This document shows positions 22,534-34,856 of a DNA stretch of 64,000 bases, one piece after another. How positions within the stretch are numbered: the first letter of the stretch is position 1; each line of letters starts with the position of its first letter. A model generated the notes under the pieces. That model saw only the letters and a program-made list of their open reading frames with translations, was not told where the DNA came from and searched no databases. The stretch is taken from contig FTLJ01000695.1 of the NCBI GenBank assembly GCA_900155495.1, positions 1 to 64,000 on the forward strand. Reading direction: 5' to 3'. The position numbers were made by a program, and so were the translations under genes. The DNA is from Porogramme epimiltina (lineage: Eukaryota > Basidiomycota > Agaricomycetes > Polyporales > Polyporaceae).

Positions 22534-23070
22534 TCAAAATCGAGAGGATGTATTGACGGGACCACCGGGGCTATCAGCCCTCGACAACGTTCCGCTTCTA
22601 CCCAGCGGACCAGAGCCACCCGCCCCCAGCCCGGAGAGGTTCGATGTCCGGCGCTGCGGCTTCTCCTGCGGGAGCACGGTCAGAAGCCATGCCAACATAT
22701 TGCGTGCGCCGCGCCAGCTGGCACACCGCCTCCCGCGCGAAGGTGGCTCGGACGAGCGTGGAGCGAGGTGAGGCAGCGACGAGGGCATGGAGGAGGGGCT
22801 TCTCGAGTTCTTGAGGCTGTTGATGGGCCTGCCGACGGGTGTCTGGGCGTGTGCGGGTGGATAGGCAGCTTCGACGGGATCTCGAGGGACGCTGCTGGCC
22901 GTCGGTGTTGGAGTGCTGCAGGTGCTCCGGCGAGGCGGTGAACGAGGCCGCGAGGGGCCGCGGGGGGTCTTCAGACCAACTGGGTATCTCATCAGTGCGA
23001 GATTCGCGCACGGGTCCAAGGAAGCGGGGGAGGTCTCACGGTGTCTGGCCCCTGGCGCCGTAGTAGCCAT
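22534..23070 (-). CDS. Possible basic Ser/Pro-rich protein or exon
   Basis: Tentative model: the ATG at 23070 (MATTAPGARH) is followed by a short intron (GTGAGA...CAG) and a long exon to 22534. It reads LGLKTPRGPSRPRSPP, then VGRPINSLKNSRSPSSMPSS. The composition is that of a disordered, phosphorylation-rich nuclear protein. A competing frame over 22598-23011 also looks protein-like (including LVRATFAREAVCQLARRTQY), so exon choice is unresolved. It may be the 3' part of the larger minus-strand gene suggested at 26 kb. No function proposed. Confidence 0.3.
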   Translation of the reverse strand: MATTAPGARHRETSPASLDPCANLALMRYPVGLKTPRGPSRPRSPPRRSTCSTPTPTASSVPRDPVEAAYPPAHAQTPVGRPINSLKNSRSPSSMPSSLPHLAPRSSEPPSRGRRCASWRGARNMLAWLLTVLPQEKPQRRTSNLSGLGAGGSGPLGRSGTLSRADSPGGPVNTSSRF

Positions 23071-23299
23071 ACTTTGTCTATGGGGCGACTTTTTTCGGCG
23101 GCTGGAGCGCACAAGAGATTCCGGAGTATGGAAACGGCAGCAGGGTTGTGATCTTGGGCGGGCGTAGGATAGAAGGTGAAGAGCGACGGGCGGAGAGCCG
23201 CGCGACCGGAGGGTGGCCATGGTAAGGATTTGGTCTGGTCTTTGTTCCTGGGCGCATGATGCTGAGAGCCCGGCAGACACACTGCTGACCCATTTAGAA

Positions 23300-25900
23300 A
23301 AGACGGATTATACGTCAGTCAACGCAAGGTTATGGGACTCACGCGAGTCGGCGAAATTGGCTAGAAGGGGCACATGAGGGTGGCTTGTCGGTGTCGGCTT
23401 CTCTTGTGTGGCTGAATGTGTGGGTCCTGCGCGTTGTAGTAAACATAGAAGTGTTACGTACTGCAATTTAATACCCCATTTCTCACTCGGGCGGGAGTAC
23501 GCCACATATCAACCGCCTAACGCGGGAGAACAAGGGTGGAAAGACTTGCGATCCAGGCAGTACCGACTGGTGGTACGCCTGCTCTGTCATCCGCCGTGTA
23601 TTCGGAGGACCGAAGCTACGGTCTCGTCTATGTCTATTCATTGGGGCTATTCTGGATGTGCTCCCTCGCCTGTGGAGTGAGATAGAAGATGTCGGCTAGG
23701 AACAGAAGTGGTCAAAGGGCCACTGTGGACGTACCCTACTTCGCGGAAACACGTCGTGGTCCGACTTTACTTGGTCGGCGACGAGAGGCACGGATCAGGT
23801 TCATGTGACGTGGACAGTATAGCGCACGGCGGGCCTCCCCCTCCACTCCTCTCAGGGTCGCACGCGGTGATGCCGACATCGGGTCGTGCCGAGCCGCCCG
23901 TTAACCATACTTCGGCCGTAGAAGCGAGCGGTATGAGTATCTTGACGTTGCACGTCTCGCACGCTCCCCCGACGCCGCCTTGTCGGATCTTTGACTGTCT
24001 GAGCCCATGACCTGGCCTGCGTATGGAGCTGCGTCGGGGAACTACGAAGCGGCCGGGGGCGTGGTGTAGAGCCTGGGCGCCGTATGATGCGGACATCACG
24101 ATCCCGGGGGCACAGACGGCGGAGACCGGATGTGCGAGTCGAGATGGGTGGCTAGGGGGCGGGGTGGTTGCATCGTGGGGCGGGTTGCAAGATGGGGGCG
24201 GGTGTCTTGTCTGAATGGAGGTACCACACCGCACGTCGTGCAGGGCTGCCGAGCTCGGGGGCGTGGATGTCTGAGCATCGACCTTCCACATTGTTCGATG
24301 TCCTCCGCAAGCGGCGTGTCCGAAAGAACATGTGGCCTGTCTCATAGTGCTGAATGCAGACGCAACGTGGACAGGTCAAGGAAACAGCAAGCCAGAAAAT
24401 GTGCGATGGGGGAGGAGCGCCGTCTGGGCGTCGCAAGTTTCAGTGTTGGCGCCCATATTGTGTTGGCTGGACGTTGAAACTGATGCTACCGGGATTAGGT
24501 GCAACATTGAGCTGTTGAATGCTCTACACTCCAGGTAAGGTGATGGAGACGTCCATACTTGTCTACAGCCACACACCTGAAGTCAAACGTGTACCATAGT
24601 CACTTTGCCCCAACACTGATGGGGGGGCGCGCTCCATCCCAGTTAATCCTCCCCCACCAGGGCAACGACGGCGGGCCTATACAACCGCTCAGAAGAATGA
24701 GCTGTCGCATGTCTACTGAGCCACCTAGTCGTCAGAAGGTATGCCGGAGAGACTTGTGGGTGGAACGGCCCCAACGCACCTCGTAAACCCTGCCATTGTC
24801 CATACTCAGGCTGCATCGTTGCCGACGACCTCATCTGCCATTATGCGGTGCGCACCGGCAGCTCGAGAGATCAATGACATAACAGCCCGCCCAAAAGGGG
24901 TCTGTGAGCGAAAGCGAGTGCTTTCAGAACAAAATGATGAGATGGACACCGAAGCTAGGCGGATGCGCGCGACTTACCCCGACCATAGCCATATAGCGCG
25001 GGCACAGTCGTGTCGTTCCGCCGGTAGATGGATGTCGAGAAGAGGGTTCACAGCCCCTCAGTTCCGATACACGCGCGTATGGATGCGAGGCACGGGATGG
25101 GAGAGTGGCGAGTTTGCTGGGGGTCTCGGGGAGGTGGCAGGTCTCGCCGCGTAACAAAAGAAAATGACAGCTGAGGACGTGTGCGGGACCTGACCGCAGT
25201 CTGAGTTGGGGCCTTTGCTCTGCCAGCGGAGTCCGACGGGTGCACCGGAGCAGGCAGGGTGCGGAGCCCGAGCATTCGCTCGCCGAAAGTCTGAGTTTGT
25301 TGGGGACACCACGGAGGGCGGGATGCCGTACGGCTTCCCATCTTCTGGGCGGCGCGCGTCGCACGGGAATTGGCTCGCGCTCCGGCGGCGTCACCCAGAC
25401 TGCTATACGGGGAGCCGCATGAGACCGAGCGGTGATGGACTGCAGTTCCAGGTACTTTCGTGTCCGTTAGGATAAGCGGAGAGGTCGCCCTTTTGGTGTG
25501 GGGTGGGCGCGCGCAAACATTGGGACATGAGTTTCCGGAGCCGGAGACCACACTCGACACTCATTCGGCGCGTGCACGAGCAGCACGAGGTGAGATTGCA
25601 CTCCGCCTTGCTTCTTGCGGCGGATGTGCGGAGACTCGTGTTCCGCAAGTTTTTCATGCCCAGGCGGAAGCTCCCATGACATTCATAGCGACAAGCCCGT
25701 GCGGGATCCGCAATGCCTTAGTGGAGGAAGACGAAGAACTTTAGATGACAAGACAGCCTTGTTTCCAACATTTCGCTTGACTGCGTACCTGACCATCGAA
25801 CCTAAGCCGGTGCCCAGCTCCGCCCGCCCAGCCCGCTCACCCATGAATTAGCCACGCGCAATCCGGATAGCCTTCTTTGTCCACGTTTGTAAGCCCGAGC
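23300..25900. other. Unresolved stretch, scattered minus-strand coding-like fragments
   Basis: Several minus-strand frames (about 23767-24345, 24924-25394 and 25048-25560) have Pro/Ser/Arg-rich protein-like segments that switch frame, as expected of a multi-exon disordered protein. I could not close a model with consistent phases. No plus-strand gene was seen. Confidence 0.3.
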
Positions 25901-25915
25901 ACCTTTACAGCTCCT

Positions 25916-26955
25916 AGCGTGCACGAAGTGGTACTCCACTCCCAAAACCGTTTTGATGAATTCCTACATCCGAACGCAGCGGAGCAATCTCGCGCCCATT
26001 GCCGCCGCCACCTCGCCCATGGGAAAACGCCACAACATCCGAGTCCGCTTTCGCAGACCTAGATCAGCACACTTGCCGCGTGGGCGGGCTGATCGTGCTT
26101 GAACCCTTGCTCACGGGACTGAGAAAGGCTCACATCAGGACCGGCCGGACTCGCGCGAAGCGACACTCACCTCGCAAGAGTCCTCTCACGTGCGAGTTCG
26201 CCCGCGCGCGGTGAGAATGTTCAGGGACGTGTCCCGTCTTGCGGATGTCCGAGATGGAGCGGACGGCGGTGTGCGCGGGCGCGCGGTGCTGGCGCACAGC
26301 CGCGTCGCGCTCAGCTCGCACGGGCTGCGCCGCCGTCGGGGAGGCGGGGGCGGGGGCGCGGCCGGGAGCTGCTCGGGCGAAGTACACGGACCGTCCGCAC
26401 GCTCCCGGCCACACGCTCCCGGCCACGCCCCCGCTAGGCGACGGCGTGGTGGCGCCATGGCGCCGTGACGTCCCGGATGACAGATTCGTCGCCGTGCTTC
26501 GCGCGTCCGCCGCCCTGCCCGTGTCGGTTCGGACGCGGCGACGCCTGTCCAGCCGCTCCCCAACCCCACAGCATCGGTCTTGTCGCGGCGTGCGCCACTT
26601 ACCCCGCTCCCGCCGGGCAGTGTACAGCCCTGGTATGGGCAGACAGCGATCACGGTCGTCATAGAGGTCGTGGCGTTGGTAGCTCGTTGCCGGCCCGGGA
26701 CAACATCATCATGTCGTGGGGGGAGGACCCACAGCCACGGGAAGCCATCGTGCGCCGATGATGTCGATGGGGATAACCCCAGAAGCATCTTCGGGGCGCT
26801 TTCTAGGTACTGCCGTGGCCGACCTCGGTCCTCAAATTCAATGCCGTATATGAGATGGGAGGTCGGGAGGTCCGCTGGTGTATGATGAACGCCTGAGAGA
26901 CGTGATCTCGGCAAAATCGCTGTTTCGGAGGCATTCTGGTCAGAATTCGCGGTCA
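25916..26955 (-). CDS. Fragments of an unresolved multi-exon gene
   Basis: Minus-strand pieces look coding and end at good donors. One frame from about 26955 (MTANSDQNASETAIL) ends at a GTAAGT near 26605. One ending near 26175 reads RAERDAAVRQHRAPAHTAVR then SISDIRKTGHVPEHSHRARA and meets GTGAGT. A following piece, about 26062-25916, reads SAKADSDVVAFSHGRG. Together they suggest a basic, disordered protein running towards 22.5 kb. The joins were not proven by phase and the start is a guess. No domain recognised. Confidence 0.3.
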
Positions 26956-27847
26956 TGGACGCAATACGGCGTGATGAAAGACCAACCACAACGTACAATG
27001 GTGGTTCAGTGCGGAGCACACGAAGTTTATCGCTGGTGCACGAGCGTCAAGTGATGACAAGCTGCATCTGTTGTTCGCAGAAACGTCAGTGATGGCAGGC
27101 GGGTGAAATAAGGCAAGGCGCCGGCCGGACCAATGTGCAATCTCAGAATCTTGTCAGCTTCTCCCGCGTTTCCTGTGTCCCATCGCGGAGCATGCGCGTC
27201 CGTCTGAGAAGACCTAGGGACGAACAACTTCGGTGAGCATCCTGAATGGCGGCGAGGGCGGGACGGAGCCCCTGATAGATGCCCATGTCCCTTCCGATAG
27301 CCGCATCGATATGGCGCCGTCACCAGCTTGTTATTAGTGAAACGAATGGTATCCCTATGGACCGTCGACACTCTTCTGACGATACAGCGTAGCGTTGAGC
27401 AGGAGACCGGCACATCGCAAGTGATGGACACCCTGCTCCTTTGCAAATGAGGCAGTGTATCCTTCGAGACCCCGCACCAAAACTTTCATTGATCACGGCT
27501 GCGGGATAGGAGAAGATTGGGAAGCCGCTGTGTGGAACGTCAGCACATCCCTAGCAAGACGTATTATTGCCATGTGGTACCATAGTCACGGATTCGTTCT
27601 ATTGATGCCCACTCAACGACATGCCACGTAAGAGACGAACGTGAAGACGGTTGCGTCTGGATGGGTTGGCGCAAGCTCCGACTGCGGCGAGGGAAGGCGA
27701 TGCCAAGCTGACAATTGCCTGGGCACACACAGGTGACCTCAAAGATAGACGTGGAGTCGAGACTGTCGGGAAACGGTGCGACAGCCCGCAGATAGCATTC
27801 AAGAGACTAACCTTCCACAGGCTTCTATCCAAGGTGCTGCGACACGC
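26956..27847. other. Intergenic downstream of the RING gene
   Basis: About 0.9 kb. A minus-strand frame at 27027-27446 has no recognised content. Nothing supported. Confidence 0.35.
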
Positions 27848-29440
27848 CTACAAACTGAACACCGCACGGGGTTTGAGACCTATGACACCCCCGCCCTTCC
27901 CGTCCCACCCCGGAATCGGCGCTCTGCAAACCGGACATCTAAAGGAGGCCGATCAGCAAATGTGGCTAATCTCGCATGCGATGCGGGCGGGGACGCACCG
28001 GGCAGTCATCCGCTCTGCGGGAGGGAGGGTATATGCGCCGCGCTGGAGGGTGGTCTTCACGGCAGTGAAGAGGCACTCGCCGCAGAGCACGTGGCCGCAA
28101 GGCGTGATGGTCGCGTATGTTGGCGGGGAGAAGCAGATCGGACATGTGTATGCGGCCAGTGGCTCGACTTCGTGGAGGGGGACAGTCTCAGGGGGCCGAG
28201 TGGCCCGAGCCTTCCCCTTCCCCTTAGAGCTTGAGGAGGTTTCCGAGACGCTGTCGTTGGGTGGAGGGGGAGAAGGTGCGGGGTTAGCAGACAGTGCAGC
28301 CGAGCCTTCGGCAGACCTTCTCCCGTCTGGAGCTGGTGTCACGTCGAACAGCGAGTCATTACCGGCTGTGGTACTCTGTGAGTCCGGGGGAGGGGAAGCG
28401 GCGACGGTGCTTTGTGATTGAGAAGGCTCGGAAAGCCGCTCGTCCATCGTACGGTTGTAGATAGCCAGAGCATCCTCTTCGGGCGTGCTTTCAGTAGGGG
28501 AACCGGGTGAGTGTAGAAAGGGGATTTCCCGGTGACTGGACTCGAACGGCGGACCAGCCTCGGTTGCTCTTGGAGTCAGAGATTCTGGATGGGATAATGT
28601 TAGCACGGGAATGGACGTTCACATGGGAGGGCACACCAGCAGCGGGAGTTCCGCCTCCTCCTCGCCCGGTGCTTCGTGCAGGAGAGTCATTGCTGGACCC
28701 TGTGTCAGACACGCTTTCGGAGTTGAGTTGGGTCTCAGAGGGTTCGGTTTGGGTGCGTTTCGCGGAGCTTGAAGCTGGTGCGGCTGGGAGCGGATGAGTA
28801 GGCCGGGAAGAGTTCTCTGATTAGAAGCATCAGCATGCACATTGGTAAAGCACGAAACAACGAGAGTCGGGGGACGCGGGCGATAACTCAAATGGGGGTA
28901 CAGCATCGAAGCGATAGCATGCCCCAACCATTCAGTATAGGCGGGGGGAAACGCGGAAGAAAGAGGACGCATTTGCCAAGGCCCAAAAGCACCGCGACAC
29001 CAGAGATTGGGGAGGGTAGCATGAGGGCGAGGGTAAAAGCACCCAGGTCGAGGCCGTCATGCCGGAGACCACACCACTAGCGGGGAGCTGGTGGTTGTAA
29101 TAAGCGCGAAGAAAAGCTCACCACTCAGACGCCTTCTACGCCTCGTCCGCATGGTTTCTGCTGCCGTCGCGGGAGGTGACCCAGAATATCTCCTCTTCCT
29201 CTTGTTTGATGAGCCACTGGTGGCCGCCCCGCGTCGGAGCCCTGCTGATGAGCCGCTGCCTTCATTTTCATTTGGCAAGGCCGAATATGACAGAACAGAA
29301 GAGGATGTTGAACTGGAGCGAGATGATCCGGGATCTATGGGCGCGGAGAGCCGTCCTCTTGCAGGACGGGGGCGTAGAGAGCGGCTAGTGACCGTAGTTG
29401 GTGGGGGGAGTGGGTGCGAGGAGGATTCCTGGTCAGACAT
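27848..29440 (-). CDS. RING-finger E3 ubiquitin ligase
   Basis: Exons 29122-29440, 28637-28816, 27999-28584 and 27848-27938; phases close to 391 aa, starting MSDQESSSHPLPPP. The first 290 residues are Ser/Pro-rich and disordered, with two basic patches (NKRKRRYSG and RTRRRRRLSG) that look like nuclear-localisation signals. The C3HC4 RING is at the C-terminus: TCPICFSPPTYATITPCGHV, then LCGECLFTAVKTTLQRG, and, across the last 60-nt intron, RCPVCRAPIPGWDGKG with a GLKPR end. A late RING after a long disordered nuclear N-terminus resembles SUMO-targeted ligases of the Slx8/RNF4 group; SUMO-interacting motifs were not clearly seen. Intron 1 is unusually long (305 nt) and could hide another in-phase exon. 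Confidence 0.9.
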
Positions 29441-30264
29441 TGCTTCGCATTGGAGCTCCAGGGAGACGAAGGGGAGGTTAGGTGATGTTTAGGAAATGTC
29501 TAGGAGGCTGCCCAACACAACGTCGGCGTCGTGGTCCGGAAGGAGGACCCCAGAAGCGCCTACCGCATCTCATGCGAGCCGCGCCGTCCACGGCGCGTAC
29601 GCTGCTTCTCCTCCCCCTCCACTGCCTTTTCGTATCAGCTAGCTTTTGCAGAAATGCGGAAACACTTCATCACCCATGCACTCTCCCTCAAAACAAGGTC
29701 TCTTGCCGGTGATCATCAAGCAAGTCATTGGCGTCATCGGCCTAACTCCCACCAGAATCTCCCTAATTGGCCAAGCTGTTAGAATTTGGAAGCAATCGGG
29801 GGGCAGCTTTGCATCTCTATATCTCTGAACCGGGTGTCATTTGACGCCGCCTCACAACCCGTGTGCGTATGCAGCTCCCGATAGTAAGGACAGCCCCAGG
29901 CAGGTGCAAGTGTCTTACTGGTCCAGTGAACATCCCGAGCGACTCGAACGTGCTACGGCAGGCGTCATCAGGGCTTGGGCCGTGGTGGCATTGTGCACAG
30001 AGATGATTTAGGGGTGCGTCTTCAGTGAGCTCTCATTACTCCGCCGCGCATCGAACACCGTCCCCGACATCGCCAGAAAGAGATTGTACTGCTGCTCGTC
30101 TGTGCAGATCACGTGACTAGAGCATCGCGAAGCTCGCAGCTCGCTCGCGCCACTGTGGTCAAGCGTGCACCCATAGTGCGCTTTGTTCATTGTGCTACAA
30201 GTACGCAGCCTTTTGTTTGACGGGTCTCACTCCTCCGCTTCACCCCTCTCACTTCTCAACAGCC
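29441..30264. other. Divergent promoter region
   Basis: Lies between the RING gene (minus) and the gene at 30265 (plus). Marks the left border of the less GC-rich accessory block. It contains the CACGTG box listed separately. Confidence 0.4.
30109..30117. promoter_or_regulatory. CACGTG box upstream of the 30265 gene
   Basis: TCACGTGAC; the core ends 150 nt before the ATG at 30265. One of a recurrent set in this block. Confidence 0.45.
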
Positions 30265-31540
30265 ATGTCTCAACGCCCTCGTAACTCTATCCGTCGCATG
30301 TATCCTGCAACCACCACTAGCGACGCCCATCTCAAACTCTTCATCTCTTCGGAGTCCAGTGGCAAAACAAAAACGGACAATATTGTCTCCTCTAGGGAGG
30401 TCCGGCGCAAAGGGCGAACGCTCGGTATGTGAGCTATTCTCGTATTACTTCCCTGTTCTCATGTGCGTGCAGCAGAAGAAATGTCACACGTGGGAGAGAT
30501 GCCCCGTGAATCTCCAACCAGCATAGTCACCGACACCAGCGCCGTTCTTCGTCAGTAATCTATGTCTTGATATACTAAGTATTGTATGCTGAGGCGATCA
30601 TATCAGAAGAGTGTGTCGAAGAAAAAGATCTCACCGAGACTACCATCGAGTTCGACGATATCAAGTTCAACATAGTTGACCCTGGTGTGTATTTGGGGTC
30701 TCTCTATGTTGGCACCCAATTAACTCTGATCGTCAGCGGCACTTGCGCGACCAGCCATACTGCAGGTGGCTCCAACAGACGTTAATTGCGATGCGGCAGA
30801 AACTGGATCGGAGATCATATCACGCGACGGTGAATATCTTTCGCTTGATCTCAGTATCACGTCACGAACTGAATCTCATCTCCAGAAAACCCTGCATTCT
30901 TCGGCTTAGACACGCGCCACAACCCTGCATTGAACCCTGAACAACCCCGCTCGCCTCCCCTGTCAGCCACAATCCGCGCGAGACACCTCCGCTACCTCTC
31001 AGACATGTAGTATGTGTTCCACACGATCCGCATCAGATCGAGCTGACCACCCACCACACCAGCCACATCGCCCGCCGGAACCCGCCGCGGTTACCTAGCG
31101 CGCTCCATGACGCGCCTCCCGCGCGCTGGACGATTTGCAGCGGCACCGTCGGCGCGCGGCACAAGGGTCCTCAGCGCGTTATGCCCGAGTTCGCGACGCG
31201 CTACGGCGGATCGTCCGCGGCCTGCCTCCACGCGAAGCGACAGGAGCTTTACCGCGCGGTCGCGCTAACGGACGCGCCGAAGCATGCGCGCCTCCTCTTG
31301 CACATGTCCCACTCGCGCGCGGGGGCTGCACGATACCTCATGTACAAGGCGATGGAGGCGCGCGTGCCTGTGGTGCAGGTGCGCGAGGTCGCTGACGACG
31401 AGGACGAGCGCGAGATGCGCGCGCCGAGGGAGGAGGGGGACTTCAGGGAGGTAATGCGCGCGGCAGAGATGGCTGAGGGCGACGCGCGTCTCCTCGCGTT
31501 TGCCCTGGAGGAGGATTTGTTTGCGGAAGAAACATTCTAG
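30265..31540 (+). CDS. Unknown protein, possible distant family Q member
   Basis: Six exons: 30265-30424, 30473-30550, 30607-30684, 30737-30829, 30886-31009 and 31063-31540; phases close to 336 aa. It starts MSQRPRNSIRRMYPATTT. The N-terminal half is disordered with a beta-like TIEFDDIKFNIVD. The C-terminal half is helical and basic, then acidic (RAGAARYLMYKAMEARVPVV, then DDEDEREM), ending FALEEDLFAEETF. A PPLSATIRARHLRYLSDMY segment resembles the LSxxQRxExDMVxxY start of the family Q C-terminal domain (41282, 48130, 54333), but the rest does not align clearly, so membership is inference. I do not know the function. The last exon is much more GC-rich than the rest of the gene. Confidence 0.78.
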
Positions 31541-32838
31541 GGCGCGCGCTCCAGTCATTCTCTTGCTTAACATGCTTCATCATTCATGTGGACTGTTCTA
31601 CACGTCATCTAATGTCTAATACTGCTAGGGTACTCGACGCCTCTGCACGTCTATCCGTCATACCACTGATTTGCTTCATACCGCACCATTATGTACGCTC
31701 TGATCATCGAATCGTCATTCAAAGTGGTATCATGGGGCTCAGTTATAAAAATCACTATGTGCTTCATACACAAGCGTTCTATCGAGCGTATTTGTAATCT
31801 TTCAAGCCCCAAGACTTTGAGTGACCATTGTTTGATAATGTCCTGGATGATGACGTCATACCATTAGACGCACGTATGGGCGCTAAATATCAAATCGCTG
31901 AACGAGTCATTTTGCCTTGATACCCATGCTCTGGCGCTTCCATAGCTCTCAACTAGTACGGAGACTGATTCAAGGAGTTCCTACTTAGAGTGTGTTGTAG
32001 TACAAAGTAGGAAAGTTACGAGGCGGTGACGTCATCAGTAGGTTTTGCTCCAGCCTCATGTTGGCCCTCCCTGAGCTAACGATTAGAACAGCTCTCTCTG
32101 TACCTCGAAATAACTGAGGGATCATGTCCAACATGCCCCTATATTCAGTCTAGGCTTTTTTGGAGAGTAGGGACAATGCGGGAATCGTACTGATGAGCCA
32201 TCGCTAGGGCGAGGGGTGTTGTATTCGACAACAAGCTCAAGAGCCCTATTTGCTCGTACGCCAAGTACTCTTTCCCTGGAATCAGAGGCAAGCTAAGAGA
32301 ATGGAGGTCTGAGATATGGGGATGAAGCCATGACTCCTCGCCTGAGCCGATAGCTAGACCCGCCCGGATCAAGCGTATGTGGTCCTCACTTCGACCTCCC
32401 ACAGTCCAGCCATGGTATTCTGCGAGAATGTGGAATGCTCATAGCTATGAGAGCCCAATACTCGTGTTTAGGTGAGACGAGCTCATTAACTACGGACTTG
32501 TTAATGAACAGGACTCACTTTGTAGTAGAGCTGTCTCTTGTCTGCGCATTGGCGCTGGATGGGCGCTGTAACGCCATGTAGGAGAGGCCACTGGTGGTGA
32601 TGATATCAAGACTCCATGAAACAGGCCACTCTTGAACCGGGACATCGTACACGGTGAGTCACGTCGATGTCGAAGGAAAATCGTTTGGGTAGTATGCTCG
32701 CTGACACCAAGCTTCACAGCCGGCGTACCCACCCCGCCACCCGACCGCCCCAAAACGTTGAAAACGCCACCACCATACAAGGGGCCCTTGCGCTCTGCAC
32801 CTTCTTAAACGAGTGGACAGCTGGCTTTTGTTAACAGG

Positions 32839-32845
32839 TCACGTG
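32839..32845. promoter_or_regulatory. CACGTG box upstream of the 33015 gene
   Basis: TCACGTG; the core ends 170 nt before the ATG. Confidence 0.45.
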
Positions 32846-32903
32846 TGGCGTACGCACAATGGTCGTCCGCTTCAGAGCGCTCGCCACAGCTCGTTGTTTC
32901 CGA

Positions 32904-32909
32904 TATATA
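32904..32909 (+). promoter_or_regulatory. TATA-like element of the 33015 gene
   Basis: TATATA, 106 nt before the ATG at 33015 and downstream of the CACGTG box. Confidence 0.4.
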
Positions 32910-33014
32910 CACCTCCGAGACAAGCAGTATACAATTTTCTCCTCTACACAGTGCCTCTCCCACTAAAAATTCTCCCGTTTCTCCTCGAGTGGCTCCCCAA
33001 CGACTGGATCGCAG

Positions 33015-34676
33015 ATGAGGGTGCTTAGTCATACAACCGTCCCACCCCCTTCCTCCCGGTCAACATCCGAAGTAGGCTCTTCATCAAGAACACCATTACC
33101 GGGGACCACGTACTCGCTACCATCGTCACAAGATATATGTGTGCAGAATTTCGTGAAACGGAGCTGGGAGGGCTCGAGAGACGGGATACCGTCCAAGCGC
33201 GTCCGACGGAACGACGTTAGTGAGTAAATATGTTGTTATCTTCTGGAATGAGGCCACTAAAGCTGTCTACCCTCGCCTTTACATCCGGTTCAGATCAGCA
33301 AACTGTAGTGTCACCCAACCCGCTGGGGTTATACAGTATGGTCGGTTGGAGAGGCTGGGGGCGAGGTACGCTTCTTCCTTCCTTCTATGTGTCTCTACTG
33401 AATCATTGGCCGGTCACGAAGAACCTGTGCATGGATACGTTCCTGGGTTGAGTGACTGGGAAAGCAGTGAGGGAGGTACGAGATCATCCGCTCAACTCTG
33501 GACTATTTGTGACATCTGATGACCACTTTTGACCAGAGGACTATGGGAGCGACGACGAGGACGAGGACGAGACGCCCTCTACGAACCATGCTAATGGTTC
33601 TTCAAGTTCTGTGCACGATGACGACGCGAAGGACGTTGATCAAGAGGAGCCACACATCCAGAGCCACTCAGAGACTCCCCTCCAGGTAACTACGGGGCGC
33701 TGTATAGAATCTTCTGATCTTGATTCTGTGCCGCACACTGAGGAGGTTTTGACGGATGAAGAGGGGCTTGAAGATGTGGATGTGGAAATCAGGAAGTCGA
33801 GGCCACCAGTCTTCCGGCGGTCTAAATGTGGGTGGTCTAGGCCGGGACCTTCACCGCTTAGGCGGTCGTCAGTTGTGGAACTCGCAGACGGCGATTCTCA
33901 CATAACGCCTGCAGTTTCCAAGTTGAACATCAGAAGTATAGAACGCAGAAGACGTGTTGATGCGCATGATGCCTGCTCCGAGCTGACGAACCGGCGGTAC
34001 TTGAAGAGGTGTGTGCATCATAGTTGCTTGTGCCCGTCTCGCACGTTCTCGGAGTTCAAGCTAGTTTGCATCCAGGCTGTCTATGTCTCGAAATAAGAGC
34101 GTCAGTGAAAAGGCGAAGGCGGTTGTTGCGACTTCGTGTCCGATAATTGAAGACGACCCTATCATCCCTCGTCGTGGTACTCCTGGACGCCGCCGATGTT
34201 GCACGCTCGAGCCCCCAAAGTCTAGATATGTGTACACGTGTCCTGATGACAGGTGCCCTATCTCCGTATTTGATCAATTTCTCTTTCACGGCACGAAAGC
34301 AGTAGCGAGGCTGGCGCGAAATAGGCGAAGGTCTGCCCAGGACCGCGACTACCACGCGGAGTACATCATCCATGAGCTTGTTGTGCCCCAACGTAGCTTA
34401 TACGCCCTCAATGCCGAATCTGAGATGAGCCAGAACAACGTTGTAGTCCAGATCTCAACGGACCCCGAAGCGATGAAGCACTGGCGGGAGAATGACGCGG
34501 GAATCCTCCGGGTCCATCCTTTCTCTCGGACTACTGGCGCGATCCTTCGCCAAACACGGGAGTGGGAAAGGAAGTTCGCTTCGTCGGAACTGGACTATGA
34601 CGAAGAAGAGGATCCATACGCTGACGATCGGCCGAAGTTCTGGCTCCCCACACTGCTTGTGACGCCAGGTCAGTGA
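33015..34676 (+). CDS. Family P protein 1 (nuclear-type, unknown function)
   Basis: Exons 33015-33219, 33294-33365, 33422-33475, 33537-34008 and 34076-34676; phases close to 467 aa. Architecture in order: Ser-rich start; basic cluster SKRVRRND (about residue 62); acidic run (DDEDEDE); then KCGWSRPGPSPLRR; RRYLKR; PRRGTPGRRRCC; YVYTCPDD; FLFHGTKAVARLARNRR; and DPEAMKHWREND near residue 405; acidic tail. The GPSPL, RGTP, F(F/L)xG and EAxxHW landmarks recur in the genes at 35239, 44593 (no clear RGTP), 50084 and, diverged, 56526, which defines the family. No known fold recognised. The basic cluster suggests nuclear location (inference). A consensus donor just before the stop leaves a longer C-terminus possible. 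Confidence 0.78.
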
Positions 34677-34754
34677 TGCGAAGTTGGCGAGCCCAAAGCT
34701 ACCTTCACGTACCACGCATATCATATCGGCGTTCCTGCTCTCTATTACAGATAT

Positions 34755-34856
34755 ATATTACTACTACTCTCTCTGCCTCTGCCTCTGATTCTGTCTGTGG
34801 CTCCCTCTCTCTTTCATTCTCTCCTTTTCTTTTTAGACAACTTCACTCCCATCTCC
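34755..34856 (+). repeat. Pyrimidine-rich low-complexity tract
   Basis: CT/CTG-rich stretch with TCTCTC and GCCTCTGCCTCTG units directly 3' of family P protein 1, probably in its 3' UTR. Confidence 0.6.

Larger units (their letters stand above)
31541..33014. other. Intergenic with two CRE-like octamers
   Basis: About 1.5 kb. TGACGTCA occurs at 31851-31858 and 32028-32035. A minus-strand frame at 32145-32402 is protein-like (PLIPGKEYLAYEQIGLLSLL) but lacks an ATG or resolved splicing and may be a relic. Contains the promoter of the gene at 33015. Confidence 0.4.
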
